From NCBI GenBank assembly GCA_029881255.1, contig JAOUMY010000011.1:62001-126000 (forward strand): a stretch of 64,000 bases of DNA. Reading direction: 5' to 3'. Origin of the DNA: Gammaproteobacteria bacterium (GTDB lineage Bacteria > Pseudomonadota > Gammaproteobacteria > S012-40). Both the position numbers and the translations under genes were made by a program. Shown here piece after piece: positions 18,434-27,732 of this stretch (position 1 is the stretch's first letter; the number at the start of each line of letters is the position of its first letter). The notes under the pieces were generated by a model that saw only the letters and a list, made by a program, of their open reading frames with translations, did not search any database and was not told where the DNA came from.

Positions 18434-18850
18434 TTAAGCTCCTACAAACTCGAGTAGTGCCGCAAAATTATGCCCATCGGCCGCTCTAAGAGCAGCGATA
18501 TACTGAGTTCTCCGCTCATTCATATCTTCCAGCCTGTATCCACCAGCCCATTCTATTGCTGGCTCACCCAGAAGTTTGTTCAAAACTGCATCGGCCATGA
18601 CACGTGCATGACGTCCATTTCCATTCGGGAAGGGTTGGATATAAACAAGCCTGTGATGAAACCTAGCCGCTAGCTCTTTCGGCGGATAGGTATCGTTTTC
18701 AATCCAGAAACGAGTATCTTCCAAAAGCTGTCGAAGCTGGATAGCAATCTGAACAGGATCTACACCTATATTCTTTTCCGTCCGACGAAAATTCCCAGCC
18801 CATTTCCAGACATCACCAAATAGTCGAGTATGTAACTCACAAAAGTATGA
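18434..18850 (-). pseudogene. Remnant of mobile mystery protein B (Fic-domain), 5' truncated
   Basis: Reading the frame upstream of the only start codon (TTG at 18724) gives uninterrupted family sequence back to about 18838 (ELHTRLFGDVWKWAGNFRRT, then EKNIGVDPVQIAIQLRQLL). Homology then stops near the end of rimI, with no start codon. About 50-60 N-terminal residues are missing relative to the family. The Fic motif reads QPFPNGNGR, with Gln in place of the catalytic His of HPFxxGNGR. The partner protein A is absent. This is most likely a non-functional residue of a past insertion. The C-terminal part from 18724 is the only portion that could be translated. Confidence 0.82.
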
Positions 18851-18870
18851 GCAGCGCTTAGAGACGACGA

Positions 18871-19332
18871 CTACAAATCCCTGGCGAAAATCAACGCGTC
18901 CTCGCGCCCGCCAACGTCGGGATAATAGTCTTTGCGATTGCCGATTTGATTGAAGCCGAGTCGATCGTAGAGAGCGACGGCTGCTTCATTAGATGGTCGA
19001 ACTTCGAGGAAAATACTGTTCGCATTGCGCCGGCGGGCCTTTTCTATCAGGTATTCCATGACCTCGCCACCGAGCCCTTTATTGCGGCGTCCAGGATCGA
19101 CGCAAACGTTAAACACATGAGCCTCACCCGCGGCGATAGACATGACACCGTAGGCGATTATTGCGCCTTGTTCTTCCAGAACTGTGCATACATAGCCTAC
19201 GCGGATGCAGTCGCGGAATATCCCTTCCGTCCACGGAAAGGCATGCCCCTTACGCTCCAAGGCCATAACGCTTGGCACGTCTTCTTCCGCCATGTCGCGG
19301 AAATGTCGTTGACTTTCCAGTACCGCGCTCAT
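18871..19332 (-). CDS. rimI: Ribosomal protein S18-alanine N-acetyltransferase RimI
   Basis: GNAT acetyltransferase that acetylates the N-terminus of ribosomal protein S18. The acetyl-CoA loop segment NVCVDPGRRNKGLGGEVMEYL is followed by SIFLEVRPSNEAAVALYDRLGF, both diagnostic of RimI. The length of 153 residues is normal. It overlaps the uracil-DNA glycosylase gene by four bases and is cotranscribed with it and leuA. Confidence 0.94.
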   Translation of the reverse strand: MSAVLESQRHFRDMAEEDVPSVMALERKGHAFPWTEGIFRDCIRVGYVCTVLEEQGAIIAYGVMSIAAGEAHVFNVCVDPGRRNKGLGGEVMEYLIEKARRRNANSIFLEVRPSNEAAVALYDRLGFNQIGNRKDYYPDVGGREDALIFARDL

Positions 19333-20123
19333 TGCTGCCCCTTAAAAACCTGCATCGCCAACTTGAGATCGTCCCAGGCGCGACGTTTTTCAAGAGGAGA
19401 ACGCAACAAATAGGCCGGATGATAAGTCACTACCAGAGGAATATTTTCGTATTTGTGAACCTGTCCGCGCAGCCTACCGACTTTTTCATCTGTTTTGAGC
19501 AGGTTTTGCGCCGAAATTCCGCCTACGGACAGAATGATTTTCGGCTTGACCCATTCTATCTGGCGCTTGAGAAAGGACTCACATTTCACCACTTCTTCCG
19601 GGCGCGGGTCGCGATTATTGGGCGGACGGCACTTGAGGATATTGGCGATAAATACCTGCTCACGTTGCAGACCGATGGCGAAAAGCATTTCGTTGAGCAA
19701 TTGTCCGGCGCGTCCGACAAAGGGTTCACCCTGTTGATCTTCATCCTTGCCTGGTGCTTCGCCGATGACCATCAGTTTGGCCTGCACATCGCCGACGCCA
19801 AAAACCGTATGGGTACGACTCTGCGACAATTCACACGCGGAACATTGCGCAACCTCCTGTTGCAAAGAATTCCAATCCCAGGCAGGTGTGATTTGTATTT
19901 CCGGTTCGGGAATGCTTTTTTCTGGCGCAGGAATATCGACGATTTCAATTTCCTCCGACACTAACGCTGCGACAGGCGACAGTGTTTGCTCGACAATTTG
20001 CTCGGCAGGACTTTCTGGCAACGCTTGCGTCGGCCACGCGTCTGCCGAAAAAAAACCGGGACGTGCCTCCCAAGTAGGAATGCCCATGGCCTGCAGATAT
20101 TGTTGTCGCCGTGTTTCACTCAT
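19329..20123 (-). CDS. Uracil-DNA glycosylase, family 4
   Basis: Iron-sulfur uracil-DNA glycosylase that removes uracil from DNA. A CSAC pair starts the cluster-binding set. GEAPGKDEDQQGEPFVGRAGQ is the family 4 catalytic loop region, ILKCRPPNNRDPRP supplies another Cys, and VVTYHPAYLLR carries the conserved His. The N-terminal 90 residues are a proline/glutamate-rich linker common in proteobacterial members. The ATG at 20123 (MSETRRQQYLQAMGI) is chosen because this is the family start. In-frame ATG 20144 and GTG 20147 would overlap the end of leuA. Confidence 0.92.
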   Translation of the reverse strand: MSETRRQQYLQAMGIPTWEARPGFFSADAWPTQALPESPAEQIVEQTLSPVAALVSEEIEIVDIPAPEKSIPEPEIQITPAWDWNSLQQEVAQCSACELSQSRTHTVFGVGDVQAKLMVIGEAPGKDEDQQGEPFVGRAGQLLNEMLFAIGLQREQVFIANILKCRPPNNRDPRPEEVVKCESFLKRQIEWVKPKIILSVGGISAQNLLKTDEKVGRLRGQVHKYENIPLVVTYHPAYLLRSPLEKRRAWDDLKLAMQVFKGQQ

Positions 20124-20136
20124 TTTCGTTGTGGTA

Positions 20137-21681
20137 CTACACATCACCCAGTTGCGGATGCGCCTTGTCTTCCGGGTTAATCAGTTTATTCAAGGCATGG
20201 ATATAAGCCTTGGCCGAAGCAATAACAATATCCGTGTCCGCACCCTGACCATTCACGATACGCCCGGCCTTCTCCAGTCTGACAGTGACCTCGCCTTGCG
20301 CGTCTGTTCCGCTGGTAATGGCGTTGACGTTATACAGTTGCAACTCGGTTTCACTGTGGACAATAGTTTCAATTGCGCGAAACGCAGCGTCTACCGGTCC
20401 ACCGCCTGTCGACTCGCCGATATGCTCCTGGTCATTGACGCGCAAGGTGATTACTGCATTCGGTGTTTCACCAGTCTCAGAACAGACTTTGAGGGATACG
20501 AGTTTGACAGTTTCGTTGACCGATTCGATATCCGCTTCGGTAACCAGCGCCTGTAAATCCTCGTCATAGATATCGTGTTTTTTATCAGCCAGATCTTTAA
20601 AGCGCGCGAACACCTGGTTGAGCTCTTCTTCCGAAACAAAGCTCATGCCCAATTCCTGCATACGCGTCTTGAAGGCATTGCGTCCAGAATGCTTACCCAA
20701 CACCATGCGATTGGCCGACCAACCTACGTCTTCGGCACGCATGATTTCATAGGTCTCGCGACTCTTGAGCACGCCGTCCTGATGGATGCCAGACTCGTGA
20801 GCAAAGGCGTTGGCCCCAACAATAGCCTTATTCGGTTGCACCGCAAAACCGGTGATACTGGAAACCAGTCGTGAGGTAGGCACGATGTGGGTGGTATCAA
20901 TTTGAGTTTCGCAATCGAAGAAATCGCTGCGGGTACGCACGGCCATCACCACTTCTTCGAGAGAGGCGTTACCGGCACGCTCACCCAGACCGTTAATCGT
21001 GCACTCGACCTGGCGCGCGCCATTGGCAACCGCAGCCAAAGAATTGGCGACCGCCAGACCTAAATCATTGTGGCAATGTACGGAGAACACCGCCTTGTCC
21101 GCATTGGGTATACGCTCGCGCAGTGCGCGTATGGTATTGCCGAATTGTTCGGGCATGGCATATCCGACGGTATCGGGAATATTAAGGGTAGTCGCGCCTG
21201 CGTCGATCACGGCTTCGAGTATGCGGCATAGAAAATCGATCTCGGATCGACCTGCATCTTCAGGAGAAAACTCTACATTGTCCGTGTATTTTCGCGCACG
21301 TTTGACGGCCTTGACCGCCTGTTCCACCACCTGATCCGGCGACATACGCAGCTTCATCTGCATATGGATAGGTGAGGTGGCGATAAAGGTATGAATGCGC
21401 GCGCTATTCGCGCCTTTCAACGCCTCACCGGCACGGTCGATGTCTTTATCCAGCGCCCGCGCCAATCCACACACGGTGCTGTCTTTCACCACATCGGCAA
21501 CGGCCTTGACCGACTCGAAGTCCCCGGGGCTGGCAATCGGAAAACCGGCCTCAATCACATCAACACGCATACGTTCCAGGGCCTTGGCTATCCTGACCTT
21601 CTCATCTCTGGTCATGGAGGCGCCCGGACTTTGCTCACCATCGCGCAAAGTGGTGTCAAATATGATTAATTTGTTGCTCAT
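20137..21681 (-). CDS. leuA: 2-isopropylmalate synthase
   Basis: Condenses acetyl-CoA with 2-oxoisovalerate, the first committed step of leucine synthesis. The HMGL-like catalytic start [16 protein letters not shown] is at residues 8-23. HxH metal ligands are in [12 protein letters not shown], and the C-terminal regulatory LeuA domain for leucine feedback follows. The 514 residues are normal. It is the distal member of the conserved ilv-psd-pssA-leuA order and lies upstream of udg and rimI on the same strand. Confidence 0.97.
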   Translation of the reverse strand: MSNKLIIFDTTLRDGEQSPGASMTRDEKVRIAKALERMRVDVIEAGFPIASPGDFESVKAVADVVKDSTVCGLARALDKDIDRAGEALKGANSARIHTFIATSPIHMQMKLRMSPDQVVEQAVKAVKRARKYTDNVEFSPEDAGRSEIDFLCRILEAVIDAGATTLNIPDTVGYAMPEQFGNTIRALRERIPNADKAVFSVHCHNDLGLAVANSLAAVANGARQVECTINGLGERAGNASLEEVVMAVRTRSDFFDCETQIDTTHIVPTSRLVSSITGFAVQPNKAIVGANAFAHESGIHQDGVLKSRETYEIMRAEDVGWSANRMVLGKHSGRNAFKTRMQELGMSFVSEEELNQVFARFKDLADKKHDIYDEDLQALVTEADIESVNETVKLVSLKVCSETGETPNAVITLRVNDQEHIGESTGGGPVDAAFRAIETIVHSETELQLYNVNAITSGTDAQGEVTVRLEKAGRIVNGQGADTDIVIASAKAYIHALNKLINPEDKAHPQLGDV

Positions 21682-21806
21682 AAATCACCCAATACTCTGT
21701 ATATCATGAATACCGATGGATACGGCCGCGCAATACATACGCAAACCGAAACCCTTTAGGGCAGGACAATTAGAAGAAAGGACGAATCAGAGCGTCGCGT
21801 ACACGC

Positions 21807-22583
21807 TCAGGAATGATCGTGGTGTTCTTCTTCATTGTTACCTTGGCGGCGCTCAAGCCGTTTCTTGCGTAACAATATCATAGTCATCACCGGACCCGAA
21901 AAGACAAACGCCAGGAATATTAAGAACAGAACTTGTGGAGGGCCAAGCGAGACAAACACGAACACCAGCACTACCAGCAGCATGGTCACAAAGGGTACGC
22001 GTCCTCTGACGTCGAACTCTTTGAAGCTGTAATAACGGAAATTGCTTACCATTAACACACCACCCAGCACCGTAATCACCCAGGACAGAAAGGGGACTTC
22101 GCTGCCGGAGATGCCATAGTCAGCGCCCACCCAAACAGCACCAGCAACCAATGCCGCCGCCGACGGACTGGGAAGACCCTGGAAAAAGCGTTTGTCACTA
22201 CTCGCCGCCTGGGTATTGAAACGCGCCAGACGCAAGGCCGCGCCGGCGGTAAAGATAAAAGCGCCCAGCCAGCCCAGCTTACCCAGGTCCTGTAAGGCCC
22301 ATAAATACATCACCAGACCCGGCGCCAAGCCAAAGGACACCATGTCCGCAAGACTGTCGTATTGAACGCCAAACTCACTTTGCGTATTGGTCATGCGTGC
22401 CACGCGCCCATCGAGACCGTCGAGCACCATAGCGACAAAGATTGCACTCGCGGCTATCGCGAACTCACCTTTAATAGCGTAGATAATGGCGAAGAAACCA
22501 CCAAATAGACAGCCGGTGGTAAACAGATTAGGTAACAGATAAATCCCGCGACGACGCGGTTTCTGCGAGAGGTTTTTTTCCAT
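21807..22583 (-). CDS. pssA: CDP-diacylglycerol-serine O-phosphatidyltransferase
   Basis: Membrane enzyme of the CDP-alcohol phosphatidyltransferase family that makes phosphatidylserine. The motif D-G-x2-A-R-x8-G-x3-D-x3-D is complete in DGRVARMTNTQSEFGVQYDS plus LAD at about residues 58-80. Around it are some eight hydrophobic segments. The tail is basic, then Glu/His-rich (EEEHHDHS). It follows the psd-like gene by 20 bases, so the two are cotranscribed. Confidence 0.95.
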   Translation of the reverse strand: MEKNLSQKPRRRGIYLLPNLFTTGCLFGGFFAIIYAIKGEFAIAASAIFVAMVLDGLDGRVARMTNTQSEFGVQYDSLADMVSFGLAPGLVMYLWALQDLGKLGWLGAFIFTAGAALRLARFNTQAASSDKRFFQGLPSPSAAALVAGAVWVGADYGISGSEVPFLSWVITVLGGVLMVSNFRYYSFKEFDVRGRVPFVTMLLVVLVFVFVSLGPPQVLFLIFLAFVFSGPVMTMILLRKKRLERRQGNNEEEHHDHS

Positions 22584-22603
22584 GCGCGTATTCTACACCT
22601 GAA

Positions 22604-23260
22604 TTACGTGTTTGGCTGCCCTTCTATGATCGAAGCAGCGGAATTGTGTATCAACGTGGCGATCACCGTAACACCGGATGCAACACGACGCCCGGCCTCA
22701 ATTTCGATACGCGTGTTAAGCGGCAAATAGACATCGACCGAGGTTCCGGGAAAGAAAAAACCGCAACGATGGCCCTGACCAATGCGCTCTCCGGGTTGCA
22801 CATAACATTCCGGTCCACGTGGACCGCGTGTTTCAATTCCAAATACGACGTCGTCTTTTTCGTCCGTCTGTATCCAGGAGGCGTGAAAACCACCTGACAA
22901 ATCTGGGTTCCATTGTTCCATTACCTTGCCTTCAATCGGACTACGGATGGAATACACTCCAGAGCGCGACATGCTGATGCTAATGCGTTTTGCATCGCGT
23001 TTAAGCCAGGGGTCTTGCGCATTATCAACACTAGTGACGTATCCATCGACAGGACAGATGACGGCCAGAGGTAAGGGGGGCGATTTGCGAGGAGGATCGC
23101 GATAGAGGTAAAACAGTGCGACTAATAAGACAATAAGCGGCAATGCGTACAGATAATGGACGAAATACACCACCGCAGCAGCCACCGCCGCGACTATGAA
23201 TATAAACCGCCAGCCTTCGCGGGCAACCATAGGATGTCGAGCCGCCACCACTGCCTCCAA
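22604..23260 (-). CDS. Phosphatidylserine decarboxylase-family protein with altered catalytic residues
   Basis: The protein has the architecture of the short archaeal-type Psd: an N-terminal membrane hairpin at about residues 18-52 and then the decarboxylase domain. Its position before pssA is the normal place for psd. Two active-site elements differ. The His of the usual NVHVNR segment is replaced in GVYSIRSPIEG (Tyr103). The self-cleavage site FGSxVD reads PGTSVDVYLP (residues 171-180), so Thr173 occupies the pyruvoyl-forming position and Ser174 is one place late. Activity is therefore doubtful. The start is uncertain: TTG at 23260, or GTG at 23248, which has GGAGG upstream. Confidence 0.85.
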   Translation of the reverse strand: MEAVVAARHPMVAREGWRFIFIVAAVAAAVVYFVHYLYALPLIVLLVALFYLYRDPPRKSPPLPLAVICPVDGYVTSVDNAQDPWLKRDAKRISISMSRSGVYSIRSPIEGKVMEQWNPDLSGGFHASWIQTDEKDDVVFGIETRGPRGPECYVQPGERIGQGHRCGFFFPGTSVDVYLPLNTRIEIEAGRRVASGVTVIATLIHNSAASIIEGQPNT

Positions 23261-23490
23261 TCAAGCAACAAATGCGCGCGACACTATACCCCGAGTCGAC
23301 TCTATAGAAAATAGCCCAAGCTGGATAATCCCTGATAAGCACCGAACCTCAATACCATCATTAGGATAGCAAAAAATCAATTTAACACTGTTTTTCCGAT
23401 TTGAGATTCGATAATGTAAGTCACAAACTGATACTTCGGTATCGGCACAGGGAAGACAAAATAATCGCCAATACAGGGACGGGGAACACC

Positions 23491-24711
23491 ATGAATATTC
23501 AATTCAAGAAATCCGCTATTACCATCGCCATATTGCTTGGTCTCGGCCTGCCGATCAGCCAGGCGCAAACCGCTACAGTCGACAACACACTGGTACAACA
23601 GCATGATGCCAATACCTGGCTGGAAATCGATGCCGCGGGGTTTGAGAATAATTTACAAATTCTGCGAAAAGACGTGCTCAATCACGACACCGCGATATGC
23701 GCAGTAATGAAGTCCGATGCCTATGGGCATGGGGTCTCCTTGCTGATACATTCCGTCATGAAACTGGGCATCGATAGAATCTGCGTCGCCAATAATTCTG
23801 AGGCGCGAAGCGCAAGACTACAGGGGTATCAGGGAAAGATAATTCGCATACGCATTGCTTCAATGAAAGAAATCGAAGAAGGGCTCGCGCTAGACATCGA
23901 AGAAATGTCTGGCAGCCTGACCCAGATAAAAGCCTTGTCACAACTCGGCAATAAACATCAGCGTGATATACGCATCCATTTTAATCTGAATTCTGCCGGC
24001 ATGAGTCGCAATGGTCTGGAGATCGATACCGATATCGGTAAAAAAGATGCATTGGAAATTCTGAAACTACCGCATATCAACATCACCGGCATCATGACCC
24101 ACTTTCCCGACGAAGAGACGGATGCCATCAAAAAAGGTCTGGCGCAATTCAAACTAGATGCGGACTGGATAATGCGCCAGGGCAAACTGGATCGAAAAAA
24201 CATCACCCTGCATTGCGCCAACACCTTTGCCACCACGCGTGTACCGGAAACTCATCTCGACATGGTGCGCGTGGGTTCGATGTTATATGGCATGAACGCC
24301 TCGCATCTGAAAAAAGTAAAACCCGTAATGTCGATGAAGACGACGGTAGGCAGCGTACACAATTACAAAAAAGGCGACACCGTCGTCTACGACCGCACCT
24401 TCACCCTGCAACGGGATTCACAGCTGGCCAATCTGCCTTTGGGATATAGCGACGGCTATAACCGCTCATTTTCCAATCGCGCGCAGGTGTTGATTAACGG
24501 GAAACGTTTTCCGATAGTTGGCAAGATCACCATGAATACCGTGATGGTCGATGTCACCGGCAGCAATATCAAACCAGGGGATGAGGTCGTGCTCTTGGGA
24601 GAACAAGGCCAAGAGTCGATATCGATGAATGAATTGATGGCCTCTTCATATACTTTTTATGGTGAGTTCTTTATGAATGTGGGTTATGCCAATCCACGGT
24701 TTTTGAAATAA
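23491..24711 (+). CDS. Periplasmic broad-spectrum amino-acid racemase (Bsr-like)
   Basis: PLP-dependent alanine-racemase-fold enzyme with a Sec signal peptide (about residues 1-25, ending ISQAQ), which places it in the periplasm. The PLP lysine is in AVMKSDAYGHG. The second catalytic Tyr is in TVVYDRTFT, and the C-terminal beta domain carries PLGYSDGYNR and VGKITMNTVMVDV. Signal-bearing racemases of this type (BsrV family) make non-canonical D-amino acids released to the envelope. The ATG at 23491 has ACGGGGA upstream; the open frame begins at 23401. It is encoded opposite to the flanking psd-pssA-leuA genes. Confidence 0.9.
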   Translation: MNIQFKKSAITIAILLGLGLPISQAQTATVDNTLVQQHDANTWLEIDAAGFENNLQILRKDVLNHDTAICAVMKSDAYGHGVSLLIHSVMKLGIDRICVANNSEARSARLQGYQGKIIRIRIASMKEIEEGLALDIEEMSGSLTQIKALSQLGNKHQRDIRIHFNLNSAGMSRNGLEIDTDIGKKDALEILKLPHINITGIMTHFPDEETDAIKKGLAQFKLDADWIMRQGKLDRKNITLHCANTFATTRVPETHLDMVRVGSMLYGMNASHLKKVKPVMSMKTTVGSVHNYKKGDTVVYDRTFTLQRDSQLANLPLGYSDGYNRSFSNRAQVLINGKRFPIVGKITMNTVMVDVTGSNIKPGDEVVLLGEQGQESISMNELMASSYTFYGEFFMNVGYANPRFLK

Positions 24712-24897
24712 GTCGTACTTCCCCGTGGACAGATGTAAATATATTAAATGGTCGCTTGGACAGACCGCATTTCTCATCCACGGTGACAGTATTTCGAATC
24801 CCGGCACCGCATCGGAAGGATGTATCATTATGAGTTATTCGACACGAATGAAGATATCGAACAATGCAGATAAATCTCTCAAGGTGGTGAAATAATA

Positions 24898-25251
24898 ATG
24901 CGAACGATATTGACGATCTTTTTGATACTTTTCACACCGCCAATTTTTGCACAAAATATAGCAATGCCCGATTGCACGGGAATAGAGAACTACCCTGCCA
25001 GTATGGCATTTGTTCATCTTAAAAATGCCGGTATTACATCTAATGACAAAATAGATTTTTCTCGCACGACGGTTAGTCGACTCGCTTCAGAGAAAAAAGA
25101 ACACAATGTATTCCAACAAGTCCACTTGGTGGCTTATCAGGAGAAGTCTGGCAAGAAATTTTCACTGATAACGTTTAACGATGTATCAAGCGAAGAATGC
25201 TCAATGAGCCAGGCTGAGGTTTACCTTATAGACAGGCGCTTGGACAAGTAA
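24898..25251 (+). CDS. Secreted hypothetical protein, 117 aa
   Basis: I do not recognise this protein. A signal peptide (MRTILTIFLILFTPPIFAQ) is clear, so the mature product of about 98 residues is periplasmic or exported. It has two cysteines that could form a disulfide (DCTG near the N-terminus and EECS near the C-terminus). AAGGTGG lies nine bases before the ATG. The base composition is AT-rich next to the core genes. It lies in the accessory segment between the racemase and the MFS gene. Confidence 0.75.
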   Translation: MRTILTIFLILFTPPIFAQNIAMPDCTGIENYPASMAFVHLKNAGITSNDKIDFSRTTVSRLASEKKEHNVFQQVHLVAYQEKSGKKFSLITFNDVSSEECSMSQAEVYLIDRRLDK

Positions 25252-25291
25252 CGAAAGGGATATCGATCGATATTTCTAAGCGCTTTTTTTG

Positions 25292-26722
25292 TCACGATGA
25301 ATCTGAAATCAGTTTTTGATCTGATTCTTTTTCCAATTTTGTTCGACGACGGCTACCGACGATATCGAAGAAAAACCCGGTTAATGGATTAAAGCGATTG
25401 ATACGAAAAATCAGGCGTATCGGACTGACCCGTCGCTTCCTACGCATTTCGCGTATCCTGGGTAAAAACATAACCACCGTCAGCAGGCGCAATAGAAACG
25501 ACAAAATGAAAATATTGTATAAGGCCGTCAGCCAATCAAACTCGATACCGAACAAAGTAAAATGTTGCGGCAACACGCTGCCAAGTACACCACCGAGCAT
25601 TGCGCCAAAGAACACGCCAAAACCGGCGGCGACATTATGCAAGGCCAGAAAAGTTACTCGACGATTGGCTGGAATCAGTTCGTACAAATAGTTACTCGCA
25701 CTCAGATTGAAGCCAGCCCAGGCAAAGCCGCTCAGCGCCTGGGTAAACAACAGGTAGTAAAAATTACCCGAGAAAATCCACATCAAGGGAATTAGCGGAA
25801 TCAAGGAACCGCATACTATCATGGTCACCCGATTGCCGAACACATCGGAGATTCTTCCCCAGCGGTTCAAGGTCAAAAACTGGATTAACACCGCGGCAGC
25901 GGTACACACCATGAACTCCATATAACTAAAGTGCAGATCGCGCAGCAAATACACGGAAAAAAACGGCGAGGCCACGGCAACCGAAAACTGTATCAAGGCA
26001 AAGAAAAGTGAAAAGTGTAAAAACGTCGAACTACGTAGCCATTGACTCCAGTGGCAATCGTCAACAGGTGCTTCTGTTGCGTTTGAATGCGCAGGTGGGT
26101 CGTACATCATCGCCAGATGGTAAATCGAAACCACCCGTGCCACGCAGGCCACAGTAAAGATAATGAAGTAGCCATTGAGCGTCGCTTCCCGCTCGTCAAA
26201 CCAGTGCAGGATATAGCCGGCAGCGATCAGGGCCACAAACGAGGTCAAACTGGCAATCTTGGTCCGCAGCGCAAAATAGCGCCCGCGTTTGCGCTCATCG
26301 ACCAGATCGCCCATCATGCTCGTCCACTGGGGGATGGTCAGATTGCCCGAGGCATAGTAAAGCACCACGCTGGCAATCATCAGCGGTACGGCATAGTCGG
26401 GAAACCAGAGCGGTAATATGGCCAGAGGCACCCAGGAAAAGCCTTGGCCGATGGCGCCGGCCAGGATAATCCGTTTACGGTGTCCGGTTTTATGGCCTAA
26501 CCACGCCGAGAGTAATTGAATAAACGAGGCCAGCAATGGCGGCACCGAGGCCAGAAACCCGATCTGACTGGTGGATGCCTTGAGGAACACCGCATAGGCG
26601 CTGAAATAGCTCTCCCCCGCCCCCGCCATCACGGAATACGAGGCCCCATCCCGGATGGAATGCCGTAAGGATTTATTTGTTATAGGATCCTTGGAAAATC
26701 TATTAACCACGTTTTTGACCAA
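25292..26722 (-). CDS. MFS transporter, unknown substrate
   Basis: The 476-residue protein has about twelve hydrophobic segments in two halves, with MFS loop signatures such as GHKTGHRKR between helices 2 and 3 and GRISDVFGNR in the second half. A basic tail of about 60 residues is cytoplasmic. It is an inner-membrane carrier whose substrate cannot be read from the sequence. The start is uncertain: TTG at 26722 or GTG at 26710; neither has a good ribosome-binding site. It is the only minus-strand gene in the accessory segment. Confidence 0.88.
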   Translation of the reverse strand: MVKNVVNRFSKDPITNKSLRHSIRDGASYSVMAGAGESYFSAYAVFLKASTSQIGFLASVPPLLASFIQLLSAWLGHKTGHRKRIILAGAIGQGFSWVPLAILPLWFPDYAVPLMIASVVLYYASGNLTIPQWTSMMGDLVDERKRGRYFALRTKIASLTSFVALIAAGYILHWFDEREATLNGYFIIFTVACVARVVSIYHLAMMYDPPAHSNATEAPVDDCHWSQWLRSSTFLHFSLFFALIQFSVAVASPFFSVYLLRDLHFSYMEFMVCTAAAVLIQFLTLNRWGRISDVFGNRVTMIVCGSLIPLIPLMWIFSGNFYYLLFTQALSGFAWAGFNLSASNYLYELIPANRRVTFLALHNVAAGFGVFFGAMLGGVLGSVLPQHFTLFGIEFDWLTALYNIFILSFLLRLLTVVMFLPRIREMRRKRRVSPIRLIFRINRFNPLTGFFFDIVGSRRRTKLEKESDQKLISDSS

Positions 26723-26907
26723 AGATAAAAATTGGAGTGTCTCAGATATCTGTTGGCGGATAGAGTTCCGGGATTCTTGAGGGGATTTACGAAGTGATTA
26801 GTAGAAAGCGCCAGGCTAATTGTGTGATAAAAAGCTGCGTTGACACGGTAAAGATGATGATCAATAGTAATATAATTCTAAGGGATTAAAGCAGGGAGGT
26901 AATCGCA

Positions 26908-27435
26908 ATGTCCGGGAATGCCCAAGCTGCAGTCAATGAAAAATATGCCGGCGAACGATACAAACCGAAAGTGCCAGCTTGCGCCGAATCCAAAATTGAA
27001 TTGAACTTTAATGGCAGTCGCTTGTTGATGACAGTAAAGGGTGACAAAAATCGCTATTTTACTTATCAAGCGGTATCCGGTCGCCCAAATCAAAGCGGTA
27101 AATTCGTTTATTCTGATGAACGACAGAAAAAGGCCTTTGAAGGACCAATACAGCAGGCGGATTACTGGATTAACCCCGACGAGATTTGGGAAAACTCCTG
27201 GTATAAATTCTGGGTCTCAGACGAGGCATGGGGTGAGTTTCGTATCACCATACACCCCTATCCGTCTACCAAGACCCATGGTCGCGGAGGTTTCTTCATC
27301 CACGGCGGAACCGTTAGAGGCAGTGCCGACTGTATCGATTTAACTACCCATATTTCTCAATTTATAAAAGACTTGAAACGTGAGCTTAACGGTCGCCTGA
27401 ACAGTTACGTTCCACTTCGGGTCAGGTATCACTAG
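26908..27435 (+). CDS. DUF2778 / Tlde1-like L,D-transpeptidase-fold protein
   Basis: The C-terminal half carries the DUF2778 signature GGFFIHGGTVRGSADCIDL, with His132 and Cys142 as the likely catalytic pair of an L,D-transpeptidase (YkuD-like) active site. The N-terminal half shows other family blocks (KIELNFNGSRLLMTV, YFTYQAVSGRPN). Characterised Tlde1 proteins are type VI secretion effectors that cut or D-amino-acid-exchange peptidoglycan tetrapeptides. There is no signal peptide, as expected for a secreted effector. AGGGAGGT lies upstream of the ATG. A small membrane protein begins nine bases after the stop. No T6SS genes are in the window. Confidence 0.85.
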   Translation: MSGNAQAAVNEKYAGERYKPKVPACAESKIELNFNGSRLLMTVKGDKNRYFTYQAVSGRPNQSGKFVYSDERQKKAFEGPIQQADYWINPDEIWENSWYKFWVSDEAWGEFRITIHPYPSTKTHGRGGFFIHGGTVRGSADCIDLTTHISQFIKDLKRELNGRLNSYVPLRVRYH

Positions 27436-27444
27436 GCCTTGACC

Positions 27445-27672
27445 ATGCTCAATAAAGGGATAGTGATTGCATTGCTTCTGCTAAGTGGTTTCATCATATA
27501 CATCAATGCTGCAAGCCTGTTTGAGGCATATGGCAGCGGACCACCGTATTTTTCCAGAACCACAAATATGGACAAATGGGTAAATCCCCTGCCGACACTT
27601 GCTGTGCTAGACATCATTTTCGTGATTATTGCCTGGCTAGGCGCAAGGAAATTTATTAAAAGCAAGCGATAG
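27445..27672 (+). CDS. Small two-TM protein, candidate immunity protein
   Basis: The 75-residue product has two hydrophobic helices at about residues 5-25 and 50-66, with a periplasm-sized loop between them (FEAYGSGPPYFSRTTNMDKW). It starts at the ATG at 27445, nine bases after the DUF2778 gene, and would be translated from the same message. A TTG at 27439 is also in frame. I do not recognise the family. A tiny envelope protein directly behind a peptidoglycan-active effector fits an immunity protein, but that role is inferred from position only. Confidence 0.7.
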   Translation: MLNKGIVIALLLLSGFIIYINAASLFEAYGSGPPYFSRTTNMDKWVNPLPTLAVLDIIFVIIAWLGARKFIKSKR

Positions 27673-27732
27673 CGGCTTATGTGTTTTGCGTCCTCAGAGA
27701 CCTCAACATTGCAGACACACCTACACAATATT

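Noticed and set aside
18434-18724. Intact short Fic protein starting at the TTG at 18724
   Set aside because: Family sequence continues upstream of that codon in frame for about 40 residues, so the ORF is a truncated remnant rather than a gene with that start.
21787-21807. Terminator between pssA and leuA
   Set aside because: GAGCGT / ACGCTC pairs over six bases, but no T-run follows, so read-through into leuA is as likely.
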